From the NCBI GenBank assembly GCA_029935255.1, contig JAOZKS010000040.1, positions 1-12,516 on the forward strand: a DNA stretch of 12,516 bases, read 5' to 3'. The notes below the pieces were generated by a model. That model saw only the letters and a list, made by a program, of their open reading frames with translations, had not been told where the DNA came from and did no database searches. Positions 5,902 to 12,516 of the stretch are shown here, one piece after another (the stretch's first letter is position 1; every line of letters begins with the position of its first letter). The position numbers and the translations under genes are program-made. The DNA is from Pontiella sp. (GTDB lineage: Bacteria > Verrucomicrobiota > Kiritimatiellia > Kiritimatiellales > Pontiellaceae).

Positions 5902-8292
5902 CTACATGGAGGAGCGCAATTGCTGCTCCATCTGGGCGGCGTAGCGCTTGGCATCCATGGGAAGGGTTTTGCTGAGCTTGGCCTTTTTGTAGATTTCGAC
6001 GGCTTCGGCGAGGCGGCCTTCTCGCTGGTAGTTTCCGGCAAGAGCGAAGTAGGCATCGGCCGGGGCGCGACCACTGGCAATGGCCGTTTTTAGAGCGGCT
6101 TCGATTTCGCTGGTCCGCTGGACTTGGTTGAGGAAGAAAATGTAGGATGAGAGGTTGTTCCAGTTGTCGGGAACGAGCTCCGCGGCACTTTTCAGCCATT
6201 GGAAACCTTCGTCGTTGTTTTTCTGGCAGAGCAGGACGCCGAGGTTGTATGCGGCTTGCGCCATTTGCGGCTCGGCTTTGAGCGCGGCACGCAAGTGCAT
6301 TTCGCAGTCCTCCATTTTTCCGAACTCGGCTTCGAGCAGGGCCATGTTAAAGTTGACCATCGGGCTTTCCGGTTCGATCTGGATCGCTTTTTGGAGCAAT
6401 TCGTAGGCGTTGGTGCTGTTGCCGGAGCGGGCGTGTACCATCGAGGCGTTGATCAGTGGTTGGATGACGTCGTTGCGCAGTCCTATCGCTTTGTCGTAGG
6501 CCGTGAGCGCTTTCTGGGAATCGCCGTTGCGGTCGTGGTAGATGCCTTGGTTGTAGTGGGTCGACCAGCGGTCGGGCCAAATGATGAGCGAGTTCCAGTA
6601 TTCTTCGTGGGCGGCATCATAGGCTTTTCGTTGTCCATCGGTATATCCGGCCTGGTCGCGCCCGAGCAATGCGGCCACGGCCCGGATGCGGACGGTTCGG
6701 AACTTATCCTCGGTGGCGGTGAGGAGCAGGCGAGTGGTTTCGGGCGAGCCGTCGTATTGTAGCGAGGCGGCGGCGGCGGAACGAACCCATTCGAATTTGG
6801 AAGCGAGCTGCTTTTGGATCGCCGCCCATTTTTCGGGGGAGGGGCAGTTGTTGAGCAGGCGGAGAATGGCGACCTTTGCGGCTTGGTCGCAGTTGGGATT
6901 GTCGAGGTAGGCGATAATTTCGGGGAGTCTTTCCCATGCGCCGTCACGGCAGGATTGGACGATGCCGCCCAGCTCAAGAAGGGGGGCGCCGGAATTCGTG
7001 CCGTGCCATTCGAGGACGTGCTTGCTGGCCCATTCCATGTCCTCTTTTTTGTGGCCATGGAAATCGCCCTTGATGGCTTCGGGGTTGTTGTGGCAGAGGT
7101 TGCAGGCGTTGGGGGAGCCAAATTCCAGCGAGGCGGCGGGGGAGGGCGGGCGGAAGGTGTGGTCGGAACGATGCATGTGTGCCTGGGCGGTCATCGGCAT
7201 GTGGCAGTTGACGCAACTCACGTTGTCCTCTGCGGTGTGGTGGGAGTGTTCGAGGATGTTGTCTACGCGCTTTTGGTGGCAGGGAAGGCACGCTTTGTTC
7301 GGTTCGTCCTTGAACCGGAAGCGACCGCTGGAGGTGTGGCAGTGGATGCATTCGAGCTCTTGCGCGTTGGCACAGGGGTTGGCCATCCAGCCGGTCTGAG
7401 TGTAGTTTTCGCCGAGGTCGCGCCCGTCGGCAAAGAAGTCGGGGTCCTCGTATGAAACGAGGTCGTAGTGGTCGAAGAACATTTCGCCGGGGGTGAAGTC
7501 GCGCGAGAGCGGGGTCATTTTGGCATGGCAGGGTGCGCAGGTGGCATCCCGCTGGAGGGCGTTCAGGTCGCCGTGGAAGGTTAACAATTTCAGGTCGACG
7601 AGTTTTTCGCCTTTGATCGCAGCGTCTTCGGCGGCCTTGATGTGTGCTTCGGCGGGGCCGTGGCAGACTTCGCAGTTGATGCCGGGTTCGCTCCATGTGG
7701 TGGAGTAGCTGTCGGTTTCGGGGTCGTAGTTTTTACGCAACTGGCTGATGTGGCAGTCGTGGCAGGCGGTGTTGAAGGTGAGTTGCCGGTCGGTCCAGTC
7801 GAGCGCTTCGTCGGTGAGGCCGTTGTTGAAGTGGCGCACCATGCTGCCGGTGGAGTCGTACCAGATTTTTTTATGCAGGTGGTAGGCGACCGGCGCCACC
7901 TGTAGTTTTCCTTTTTCCAGGGGGACGAGGAAGAAGTAGACGTTTTTTCCGCCGAGCGAATGGAGAACGGGATAGGTTTTTTTTATGCCATCGGCTCCGG
8001 TTTCGTGCATCACGCCGCCGCTGGCGTTGAGCTCGATGATGAACTTGACATCTCCGATTTGGATTTCCTCTTCCATCGGCACGAGCGTGCGTGCAAAAGC
8101 GCCGCTGAAGGCCTGCATGGCCTTGCCGTGGTGCGAGGTGTTCCAGAGTTCGTAGAAGCGTTCGTGACATGCGATGCAGTCGGAGGAGCCAACATATTCA
8201 CCCTGATCGGTGAAGTCGATGGCAGAGGCGGACGTTCCTGTGAGAAGTAGAAGGGAGGCGAGGGTGATGGGTTTTTGGATATATGTTTTCAT
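5902..8292 (-). CDS. Secreted octahaem c-type cytochrome with HEAT and TPR repeats
   Basis: A 796-residue periplasmic protein. Residues 1-24 are a Sec signal peptide with a likely SASA cleavage site. The haem domain (25-405) contains eight CXXCH motifs at C39, C177, C207, C252, C315, C335, C360 and C397, each expected to bind a covalent haem c. The first lies in a GSSDCIACH...H context typical of cytochrome c554-like multihaem proteins. Residues about 440-546 are HEAT-like helical repeats (for example 499-545), and 576-780 contain TPR-type repeats (YNQGIYHDRNGDSQKALTAY, YNLGVLL, YFALAGNYQREGRLAEAVEIY). Multihaem cytochrome plus TPR proteins are known in Planctomycetes and Verrucomicrobia but their redox partner is generally unknown; substrate reduction or oxidation here is not predictable. 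It follows the monohaem gene by 52 bases. Its ATG has no Shine-Dalgarno sequence and overlaps the stop of a 5-codon upstream frame (8306-8289). Confidence 0.9.
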   Translation of the reverse strand: MKTYIQKPITLASLLLLTGTSASAIDFTDQGEYVGSSDCIACHERFYELWNTSHHGKAMQAFSGAFARTLVPMEEEIQIGDVKFIIELNASGGVMHETGADGIKKTYPVLHSLGGKNVYFFLVPLEKGKLQVAPVAYHLHKKIWYDSTGSMVRHFNNGLTDEALDWTDRQLTFNTACHDCHISQLRKNYDPETDSYSTTWSEPGINCEVCHGPAEAHIKAAEDAAIKGEKLVDLKLLTFHGDLNALQRDATCAPCHAKMTPLSRDFTPGEMFFDHYDLVSYEDPDFFADGRDLGENYTQTGWMANPCANAQELECIHCHTSSGRFRFKDEPNKACLPCHQKRVDNILEHSHHTAEDNVSCVNCHMPMTAQAHMHRSDHTFRPPSPAASLEFGSPNACNLCHNNPEAIKGDFHGHKKEDMEWASKHVLEWHGTNSGAPLLELGGIVQSCRDGAWERLPEIIAYLDNPNCDQAAKVAILRLLNNCPSPEKWAAIQKQLASKFEWVRSAAAASLQYDGSPETTRLLLTATEDKFRTVRIRAVAALLGRDQAGYTDGQRKAYDAAHEEYWNSLIIWPDRWSTHYNQGIYHDRNGDSQKALTAYDKAIGLRNDVIQPLINASMVHARSGNSTNAYELLQKAIQIEPESPMVNFNMALLEAEFGKMEDCEMHLRAALKAEPQMAQAAYNLGVLLCQKNNDEGFQWLKSAAELVPDNWNNLSSYIFFLNQVQRTSEIEAALKTAIASGRAPADAYFALAGNYQREGRLAEAVEIYKKAKLSKTLPMDAKRYAAQMEQQLRSSM

Positions 8293-8344
8293 AGGTGGGT
8301 TTTCATAGGGGAATTGGGGGGGGTTGTACAGTCAGGAAGATTTG

Positions 8345-8801
8345 TTATTTGGACTTTGTGCGGCGTTGTTCAATCCATTCGAGTAGAGTTTTTTGTTCTG
8401 GCTGGGTCAGTTTTCCGTTCCAGTGAAGCGTGAGGTAGGAGGCGATCGGCATTTTCTGGCTGGTGATGGTGTGTTCCAGGCGGTCGTAAGCCCATTTATC
8501 GGTGCTGGTTCCGGCAAGGAGCTCTTGGAGGTTCATCATGCCGGTGCCTTCCTGGACGTGCTTCTGGATGAATATTTCCGCCCCTATAATTTTTGCATAG
8601 AAGGGCAGGGCGGGGTTCTTGCTGTGGCACATAATGCATTTTGCGCCGATTACCGCTTTAGCCGCTTCTGTTTCGGGCGTGGCTGCGGGGGTGGCTGTGT
8701 AGTCTGGGGCGGGGTGGGGCGGCGCAAGAAGATTGAAAATGCCTATGGCGAGGAATAGGGCCGGAAAGGGGTATGATGACAATGCCGATCCACTTTTTCA
8801 T
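8345..8801 (-). CDS. Monohaem c-type cytochrome, haem-binding domain protein; apparent frameshift in signal peptide
   Basis: The frame 8345-8782 opens only at a TTG and gives 145 residues with one CIMCH haem site (C49-H53 in that numbering), a likely methionine ligand in KMPIASYLTLHW (110-121), and a C-terminal helix. This matches the small haem-binding family (Haem_bd, PF14376 type). Its N-terminus lacks the positive charges of a signal peptide. In another frame, ATG at 8801 encodes MKKWIGIVII, a typical signal-peptide start. Removing one base from the C4 run (8771-8768 on the minus strand) joins it to PFPALFLAIGIFNLLAPP and yields a coherent 151-residue secreted protein. So either the assembly has an extra base, or the gene is mutated or shifts frame. 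It probably passes electrons to or from the octahaem protein encoded just downstream; that link is inferred from the operon. Confidence 0.75.
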
Positions 8802-8881
8802 TCGCATAAATCCATTTTATTTAGATTCATGATGGGTGCCGTGATCGAGGGAATCAAGACCAAATACAGGTTGGATTTCAT
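8798..8881 (-). CDS. Possible 27-codon upstream ORF coupled to the monohaem cytochrome gene
   Basis: An ATG at 8881 is preceded by AAGGGGG with 6 bases of spacing and opens a 27-codon frame starting MKSNLYLVLIPSITAPIM. Its stop TGA overlaps the ATG (ATGA) at 8801 that begins the signal peptide of the monohaem cytochrome. The cytochrome ATG has no good ribosome site of its own, so translational coupling is plausible. The peptide is hydrophobic at its N-terminus. I do not recognise it, and a frame this short can arise by chance. Confidence 0.3.
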   Translation of the reverse strand: MKSNLYLVLIPSITAPIMNLNKMDLCE

Positions 8882-8891
8882 AAGCGCCCCC

Positions 8892-8919
8892 TTGCTTTCC
8901 TCCTTCCTCTGCATATACA
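8892..8919 (+). promoter_or_regulatory. Possible promoter of the HAD-kinase operon
   Basis: TTGCTT (8892-8897) is followed after 16 bases by TATACA (8914-8919). Each box matches the consensus moderately. It lies about 35 bases before the likely HAD start, inside the short divergent region shared with the cytochrome operon. Confidence 0.25.
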
Positions 8920-8953
8920 TTTCCTTGTGTTACCGCACGGCGAGATCGTTTAT

Positions 8954-9595
8954 ATGGATATGCAGAAACCGACCATCCTATTTGACTTTGACGGCACATT
9001 GGCTGAAACCATGATGCTGATTCATACTGTATTTAATCGACTGGCGGATACATACGGCTATCGGCATCTTCCGGAGGAGGATATCGAGGAACACCGGCAT
9101 CTGAGCATTCACGAATTCATCGATCATGTTGGGATTTCATACTGGAAGGTTCCGATTATCGCAATCCATGCGCGGCATCTGATGCATCAGGATATCCACG
9201 AAATGCATCCGCCGAAAGGTTTGGTTGAAGTCCTGACAAAAATCCACGAAAGCGGCCGCTACGAAATGGATATCCTGACCTCCAATCGTAAAAAAAATGT
9301 GCGCAAATTCCTGAATGAACATTCCATGGGCTGGTTTGACGAGGTGCATTCCACCCGGAACATCCTGAGTAAAAAACGGCGCGTGAAAAAATATATCCGC
9401 GAAAAACGAATGGATCCAAAGAAGCTTTATTACGTGGGCGACACCTCGATCGATGTCGAGAGCGCTCGACGGGCCGGAGCCAAGGCGGTTGCTGTTACAT
9501 GGGGGCTGAACACCGTGCAGCTTCTTTCCCGTGCGAACCCGGATTATCTCGTCGATTTTCCCGAACAATTACTCGAAATTTTCCCGGTGCACTAG
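8954..9595 (+). CDS. HAD-superfamily phosphatase (phosphoglycolate phosphatase-like)
   Basis: A 213-residue cytosolic hydrolase. Motif I DFDGT (11-15) provides the nucleophile D11 and acid/base D13. Motif II is LTSN (108-111), motif III a lysine in the LSKKRR stretch (138-143), and motif IV GDTSIDVESARRAG (162-175) binds magnesium. An alpha-helical cap of about 70 residues between motifs I and II fits subclass I enzymes of the phosphoglycolate phosphatase / PpaX type. The cap is histidine-rich (for example HEMHPP at 82-87). Substrate cannot be read from the sequence; it is a small phosphomonoester or possibly a phosphoprotein. I chose ATG 8954, with GAG at 8942-8944 upstream, over GTG 8927, which adds nine residues unlike the family. 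The kinase gene starts 15 bases after the stop, so both share a transcript. Confidence 0.85.
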   Translation: MDMQKPTILFDFDGTLAETMMLIHTVFNRLADTYGYRHLPEEDIEEHRHLSIHEFIDHVGISYWKVPIIAIHARHLMHQDIHEMHPPKGLVEVLTKIHESGRYEMDILTSNRKKNVRKFLNEHSMGWFDEVHSTRNILSKKRRVKKYIREKRMDPKKLYYVGDTSIDVESARRAGAKAVAVTWGLNTVQLLSRANPDYLVDFPEQLLEIFPVH

Positions 9596-9610
9596 TGCAG
9601 GGTGTGTGCT

Positions 9611-11689
9611 ATGGCGGATGATCAACAGCAGGATCTGGAAAAAGCGTTTCTCGAACGCAACGAAACGTTGCGGGCATTATACGATACCGACACGCAGTCG
9701 TTGTCCAGTGCCGAAGCCGCCTCCCTGACCCCGATTCTTAATTCGTTGAAGGATCACGTGGCGCGCTATCAGGAGATTCGTCACATTGCCGAAGGCGGTG
9801 AAAAGAAGATCACGCTCGTGCACGACCACCGACTGGACCGGCATGTGGCCATGGCCCGAGCCGCCCGCGCGAATAGCCCGCAGGATCAGGAGCAGTTTTT
9901 GCGAGAGGCTCGGATTACCGCCAACCTGGCCCATCCGAATATTATGCCTGTCTACAACATGGGCGTGGATCCCGATGGAATCCCCTTCTTTTCCATGGAG
10001 CTTGTACCCGGGGACAGCCTGAAGACCATCATTGGGAAGTTGCGCGATGGAGATGAAGCGTATAAACGCGATTATCCGCTAGAGACACTGCTTAATATTT
10101 TCATCAAAATTTGCGATGCCATTGCCTTTGCCCACTCCCGCAATGTGCTGCATCTCGACATCAAGCCCGACAATATTCGGGTTGGGGGTTTTGGAGAGGT
10201 GTTTGTCTGCGACTGGGGGCTTGCCCGGGTATCGAATGTGCCGGAAGAGAATACCGCCGAAGACACCAATCTATTGGATGGCGATGTGCTCAACGACATG
10301 ACGCTGTCGGGAACCATGAAAGGAACCCCGGGGTTCATGGCTCCAGAGCAGACCGTGGCCTACAGTGAAAAGACCCCGAAAACCGACGTGTATGCGTTGG
10401 GCTCCGTACTCTATATGCTGTTGACCTATGAACTGCCGGTTCATGGTAAATCCGCCAACGAAGTCATTCGAAACACCCGCGAAGGCAATGTGATTCCTCC
10501 CCGCCGCCGCAAACCCGATCACCGACTTTCGGCCAGTCTGGTGGCCGTGACCCTAAAGGCCCTGTCTCTCGATCCGCAAGACCGCTATGAAAGTGCACTT
10601 GCCTTGCGGAAAGAAATTGAATGCTACCTATCCGGCCACCCCACCGAGGCAGAACATGCAGGACTGTCCACCCATGCTTCGTTGTTGATGCGACGCCACA
10701 GCAGGGTGGCCTTCATGTTCATGTTCTTCCTCCTCTTACTGGCAGGCATCATTGGTTATAACCTCGTATCCATCAGTCGCGAAAAGGCCGAGGCGATCGC
10801 GGCACGCGAACAAGCGGAAGAAAATTTCCGGCTCTATCTAAAACAGCAAAAACTAGCGAAAGAATTGGGTAAAGATCTGGGCGAGGCGGTTCTTTATACC
10901 GTAAAAAGTCGCGACTTTGTGAATGCGCCTTCCATGATTCATGTGCTGGAAACCGGCTTGAAAGAAAACGTCGACACCGTGAAACAACAAAACCTTTTAG
11001 CGCAAAAAGGGGTGTTGCACTTTGTTCTTCAAGAATTCAATGCCGCCAACGAATCCTTCTCCGGAGCAGGCACGTCGAGACGGGTAGGGCAGTTGAAAAT
11101 GCTCAGCCAGAAATATGCGAAAATCAAGCCGGTAGATAAACAGCGCCTCTCCGACAAGCAACTGGCCAACCTGATCAGCGAAGCAAAATTAACCACCAGA
11201 ACAACCCTCTCTTATCTCTACTATCACCACATGCGGCGACGCCCCGCTTCGGCCTCGCCAGAGCAGTATGCCCCGATTGCCGGAGCGATGCTCGATAAGC
11301 TGAACTATACGAAACGTTCCCTCTTGAAACCGTTGGAGTTCTCCAAGCAAGCTGCGGGCTATCGTCTCGACATTTCGAGTTCCCCCTACGGCATCTACAC
11401 GCTCAATATTATCGGGGTCTATAACCGGAATCTACTTAAACCACTCAACCTCAAGGTGCTCGATATCAGCAACTCAAGACTGTACGACCTCTCCGAATTG
11501 CGCGGACTCAAACTGGATGAGTTGCGTATGGTCGGGGTTCAACTCGCGAACAACAAAAAAAACCTTCCAAAGCTTTTGGAACCACTAGGGCTCAAGCGGA
11601 TTGTTCTGACGGAGAAAGACTATTCAAAAAGCACAATCGCCGAGTTGCGCAAGGTCATGAAGGTCGAGAATTCCAACCCGAAGAAATAG
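9611..11689 (+). CDS. Membrane-anchored Ser/Thr protein kinase with displaced or missing beta-3 lysine
   Basis: A 692-residue protein. A short N-terminal helical region (1-50) precedes a Hanks-type kinase domain (about 53-340). Catalytic loop HLDIKPDN (181-188) has D183, K185 and N188; the metal site is DWG (201-203); the activation segment ends in GTPGFMAPEQ (238-247); the helix-C glutamate is probably E99. The nucleotide loop is atypical, IAEGGEKKITLV (59-70), and the VAIK position reads VAMA (79-82), so the usual ATP-anchoring lysine is alanine. K65/K66 could substitute, as a beta-2 lysine does in WNK kinases. One transmembrane helix spans about 366-386. A coiled coil follows (388-418), then a predicted extracytoplasmic region ending in leucine-rich-repeat-like segments (612-665). 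CAGGG at 9598-9602 supports ATG 9611 rather than GTG 9602. It is co-transcribed with the HAD gene and convergent with the ECF sigma gene 4 bases away, suggesting a sensor-kinase role. Confidence 0.9.
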   Translation: MADDQQQDLEKAFLERNETLRALYDTDTQSLSSAEAASLTPILNSLKDHVARYQEIRHIAEGGEKKITLVHDHRLDRHVAMARAARANSPQDQEQFLREARITANLAHPNIMPVYNMGVDPDGIPFFSMELVPGDSLKTIIGKLRDGDEAYKRDYPLETLLNIFIKICDAIAFAHSRNVLHLDIKPDNIRVGGFGEVFVCDWGLARVSNVPEENTAEDTNLLDGDVLNDMTLSGTMKGTPGFMAPEQTVAYSEKTPKTDVYALGSVLYMLLTYELPVHGKSANEVIRNTREGNVIPPRRRKPDHRLSASLVAVTLKALSLDPQDRYESALALRKEIECYLSGHPTEAEHAGLSTHASLLMRRHSRVAFMFMFFLLLLAGIIGYNLVSISREKAEAIAAREQAEENFRLYLKQQKLAKELGKDLGEAVLYTVKSRDFVNAPSMIHVLETGLKENVDTVKQQNLLAQKGVLHFVLQEFNAANESFSGAGTSRRVGQLKMLSQKYAKIKPVDKQRLSDKQLANLISEAKLTTRTTLSYLYYHHMRRRPASASPEQYAPIAGAMLDKLNYTKRSLLKPLEFSKQAAGYRLDISSSPYGIYTLNIIGVYNRNLLKPLNLKVLDISNSRLYDLSELRGLKLDELRMVGVQLANNKKNLPKLLEPLGLKRIVLTEKDYSKSTIAELRKVMKVENSNPKK

Positions 11690-11693
11690 ACGG

Positions 11694-12293
11694 CTATTCC
11701 AGCTCGTCGCGCAGATGCATAATCTCTTGGATCAGCCGATCCTTTACGCGGTTTTTCAGGCGGTAAACCGAGTTTTCTTTCAGATCCAGAGCTTTGGCAA
11801 TTTCCCCCACGCTCTTTCCCTGCAGCGTTAGGCGGAAAGCATCGACCGCCTTCCCGGAAAACAACGGTTCAATATTTTCCAACGCCAGATTCGTCAGGTG
11901 GATCTCCCACTCGCGTTCGGCGATGGTATCAATCTCAGGTAGACGGATGGTTTTCAGATAGGTCAGCGTATCATCCTTCCTCGCCTTCTCCAGCCGGTTG
12001 GCATCGCGGGTCCGCTTACGAATAAAGTCGGTTACGCAGTTTTTGGTTACCGTACTCAACCAACTTCGGAAACGATTGATTTTCTGGTAATCCATCTTGG
12101 GCAGGCTATTCCAAAGATTGATAAGTACTTGCTGGAGGATGTCCTCCGTATCGTGCTCCGAAATATTCATGCTCCGAATGATCGCATAGATATATCGGCG
12201 ATAAACGCGAACGAACTCCTCCCACGAGGCCTCATCGTGCTGGTTTTGAACCCGTTGTATCAGCGTTGCTCTAGTCTTATACTGGTCTTCCAT
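11694..12293 (-). CDS. ECF-type RNA polymerase sigma factor
   Basis: A 199-residue group 4 sigma-70 factor. Region 2 spans about 20-95: WEEFVRVYRRYIYAII (24-39), then the core-binding DTEDILQQVLINLW (48-61) and the -10 melting segment FRSWLSTVTKNCVTDFIRK (75-93). A linker separates it from region 4 (about 135-192), whose helix-turn-helix reads GEIAKALDLKENSVYRLKNR (163-182) and would bind the -35 element. Sequence style resembles planctomycete/verrucomicrobial ECF factors that neighbour Ser/Thr kinases. No anti-sigma gene is adjacent; instead the transmembrane kinase gene is convergent with a 4-base gap. Control by phosphorylation is therefore plausible; known examples of kinase-controlled ECF factors exist (ECF43 type). 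AAGG upstream of the ATG supports the start. No confident promoter was identified in 12294-12415. Confidence 0.9.
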   Translation of the reverse strand: MEDQYKTRATLIQRVQNQHDEASWEEFVRVYRRYIYAIIRSMNISEHDTEDILQQVLINLWNSLPKMDYQKINRFRSWLSTVTKNCVTDFIRKRTRDANRLEKARKDDTLTYLKTIRLPEIDTIAEREWEIHLTNLALENIEPLFSGKAVDAFRLTLQGKSVGEIAKALDLKENSVYRLKNRVKDRLIQEIMHLRDELE

Positions 12294-12415
12294 ACGCCTT
12301 CATTCCTATCCGATTCGGTCCTAGGCAAATCAAGCTACGCGCCCCGCCTGTAAAAAGCAAATAAAACACGATTAAGGCATTGATATCGCAAAATTTCTAA
12401 ACCTTTGGAAAGCAG

Positions 12416-12443
12416 TTGCCAAACGATGGAGGTTTGGTATCTT
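12416..12443 (+). promoter_or_regulatory. Promoter of tRNA-Leu
   Basis: TTGCCA (12416-12421, five of six matches) is followed after 16 bases by TATCTT (12438-12443), which has an extended -10 TGG in front (12435-12437). Transcription would start near 12450, about 13 bases before the mature tRNA 5' end. Confidence 0.5.
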
Positions 12444-12462
12444 CCTCGTCTTTCCTGCTCAA

Positions 12463-12516
12463 GCCGGAGTGGCGAAATTGGTAGACGCACGGGATTCAAA
12501 ATCCCGCGGAGCAATC
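12463..12516 (+). tRNA. tRNA-Leu (anticodon CAA), 5' part, cut by the window end
   Basis: GCCGGAG is the 5' acceptor strand, followed by TG and a D-arm with the leucine-type GGTAGACGC. The anticodon stem CGGGA/TCCCG encloses the loop TTCAAAA, giving anticodon CAA, which reads UUG. The following CGGAGCAATC begins the long variable arm expected of a class II tRNA. The variable arm end, T-arm and 3' acceptor lie beyond the window. The sequence resembles E. coli tRNA-Leu(CAA). Confidence 0.93.

Noticed and set aside
6199..7455. Long plus-strand open frames (6199-6762 and 6814-7455) opposite the octahaem cytochrome
   Set aside because: They mirror the codon pattern of the cytochrome, have low-complexity Gly/Val-rich translations, no ribosome sites, and no recognisable motif.
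10211..10219. DWG in place of DFG as a sign of a dead kinase
   Set aside because: DWG is, to my knowledge, common in bacterial Hanks-type kinases and keeps the metal-binding aspartate; only the beta-3 lysine loss is notable.

Overview
The window looks like chromosomal DNA from an anaerobic or facultative bacterium of the PVC superphylum, most likely Kiritimatiellota or a close verrucomicrobial relative. This is inferred from gene content rather than a marker gene: a GTP-dependent PEP carboxykinase, a secreted SLA1-homology (SHD1) protein, a multihaem cytochrome fused to HEAT and TPR repeats, and an ECF sigma factor convergent with a membrane-anchored Ser/Thr kinase. GC content looks moderate by eye. 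No CRISPR array, transposase, phage gene or rRNA was seen. No gene-free stretch exceeds about 240 bases.

Layout. 1-398 is the 3' end of pckG, followed by a strong terminator. 564-1265 (minus) is a secreted protein with a C-terminal SHD1 domain and its own terminator. 1504-2070 and 2076-2921 are efp and epmA, a two-gene operon behind a good sigma-70 promoter, pairing elongation factor P with the enzyme that lysylates it. 2932-3345 (minus) is a small two-helix membrane protein of unknown function. 3468-4562 and 4592-5869 are murG and murC, a detached fragment of the cell wall cluster; MurC is unusually short. A perfect 12-bp palindrome lies between murC and the next, convergent gene.

8801 to 5902 (minus) is a two-gene cytochrome operon. 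It starts with a small monohaem haem-binding protein whose signal-peptide region appears broken by one extra base in a homopolymer. It continues with a 796-residue protein carrying eight CXXCH motifs plus HEAT and TPR repeats. Both cytochrome start codons overlap the stop codon of a tiny upstream reading frame, and neither has a clear Shine-Dalgarno sequence of its own. Divergent from it, 8954-9595 and 9611-11689 encode a HAD phosphatase and a transmembrane Ser/Thr kinase in one operon. The kinase lacks the usual beta-3 (VAIK) lysine while keeping the catalytic and metal-binding residues. 11694-12293 (minus) is an ECF sigma factor convergent with the kinase, a pairing that suggests kinase-controlled transcription. 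The window ends inside a tRNA-Leu(CAA) gene with a recognisable promoter.

The strongest candidate for an undescribed system is the HAD phosphatase / lysine-displaced membrane kinase / ECF sigma locus beside a divergent multihaem cytochrome operon. The link between the two halves is inference from position only.
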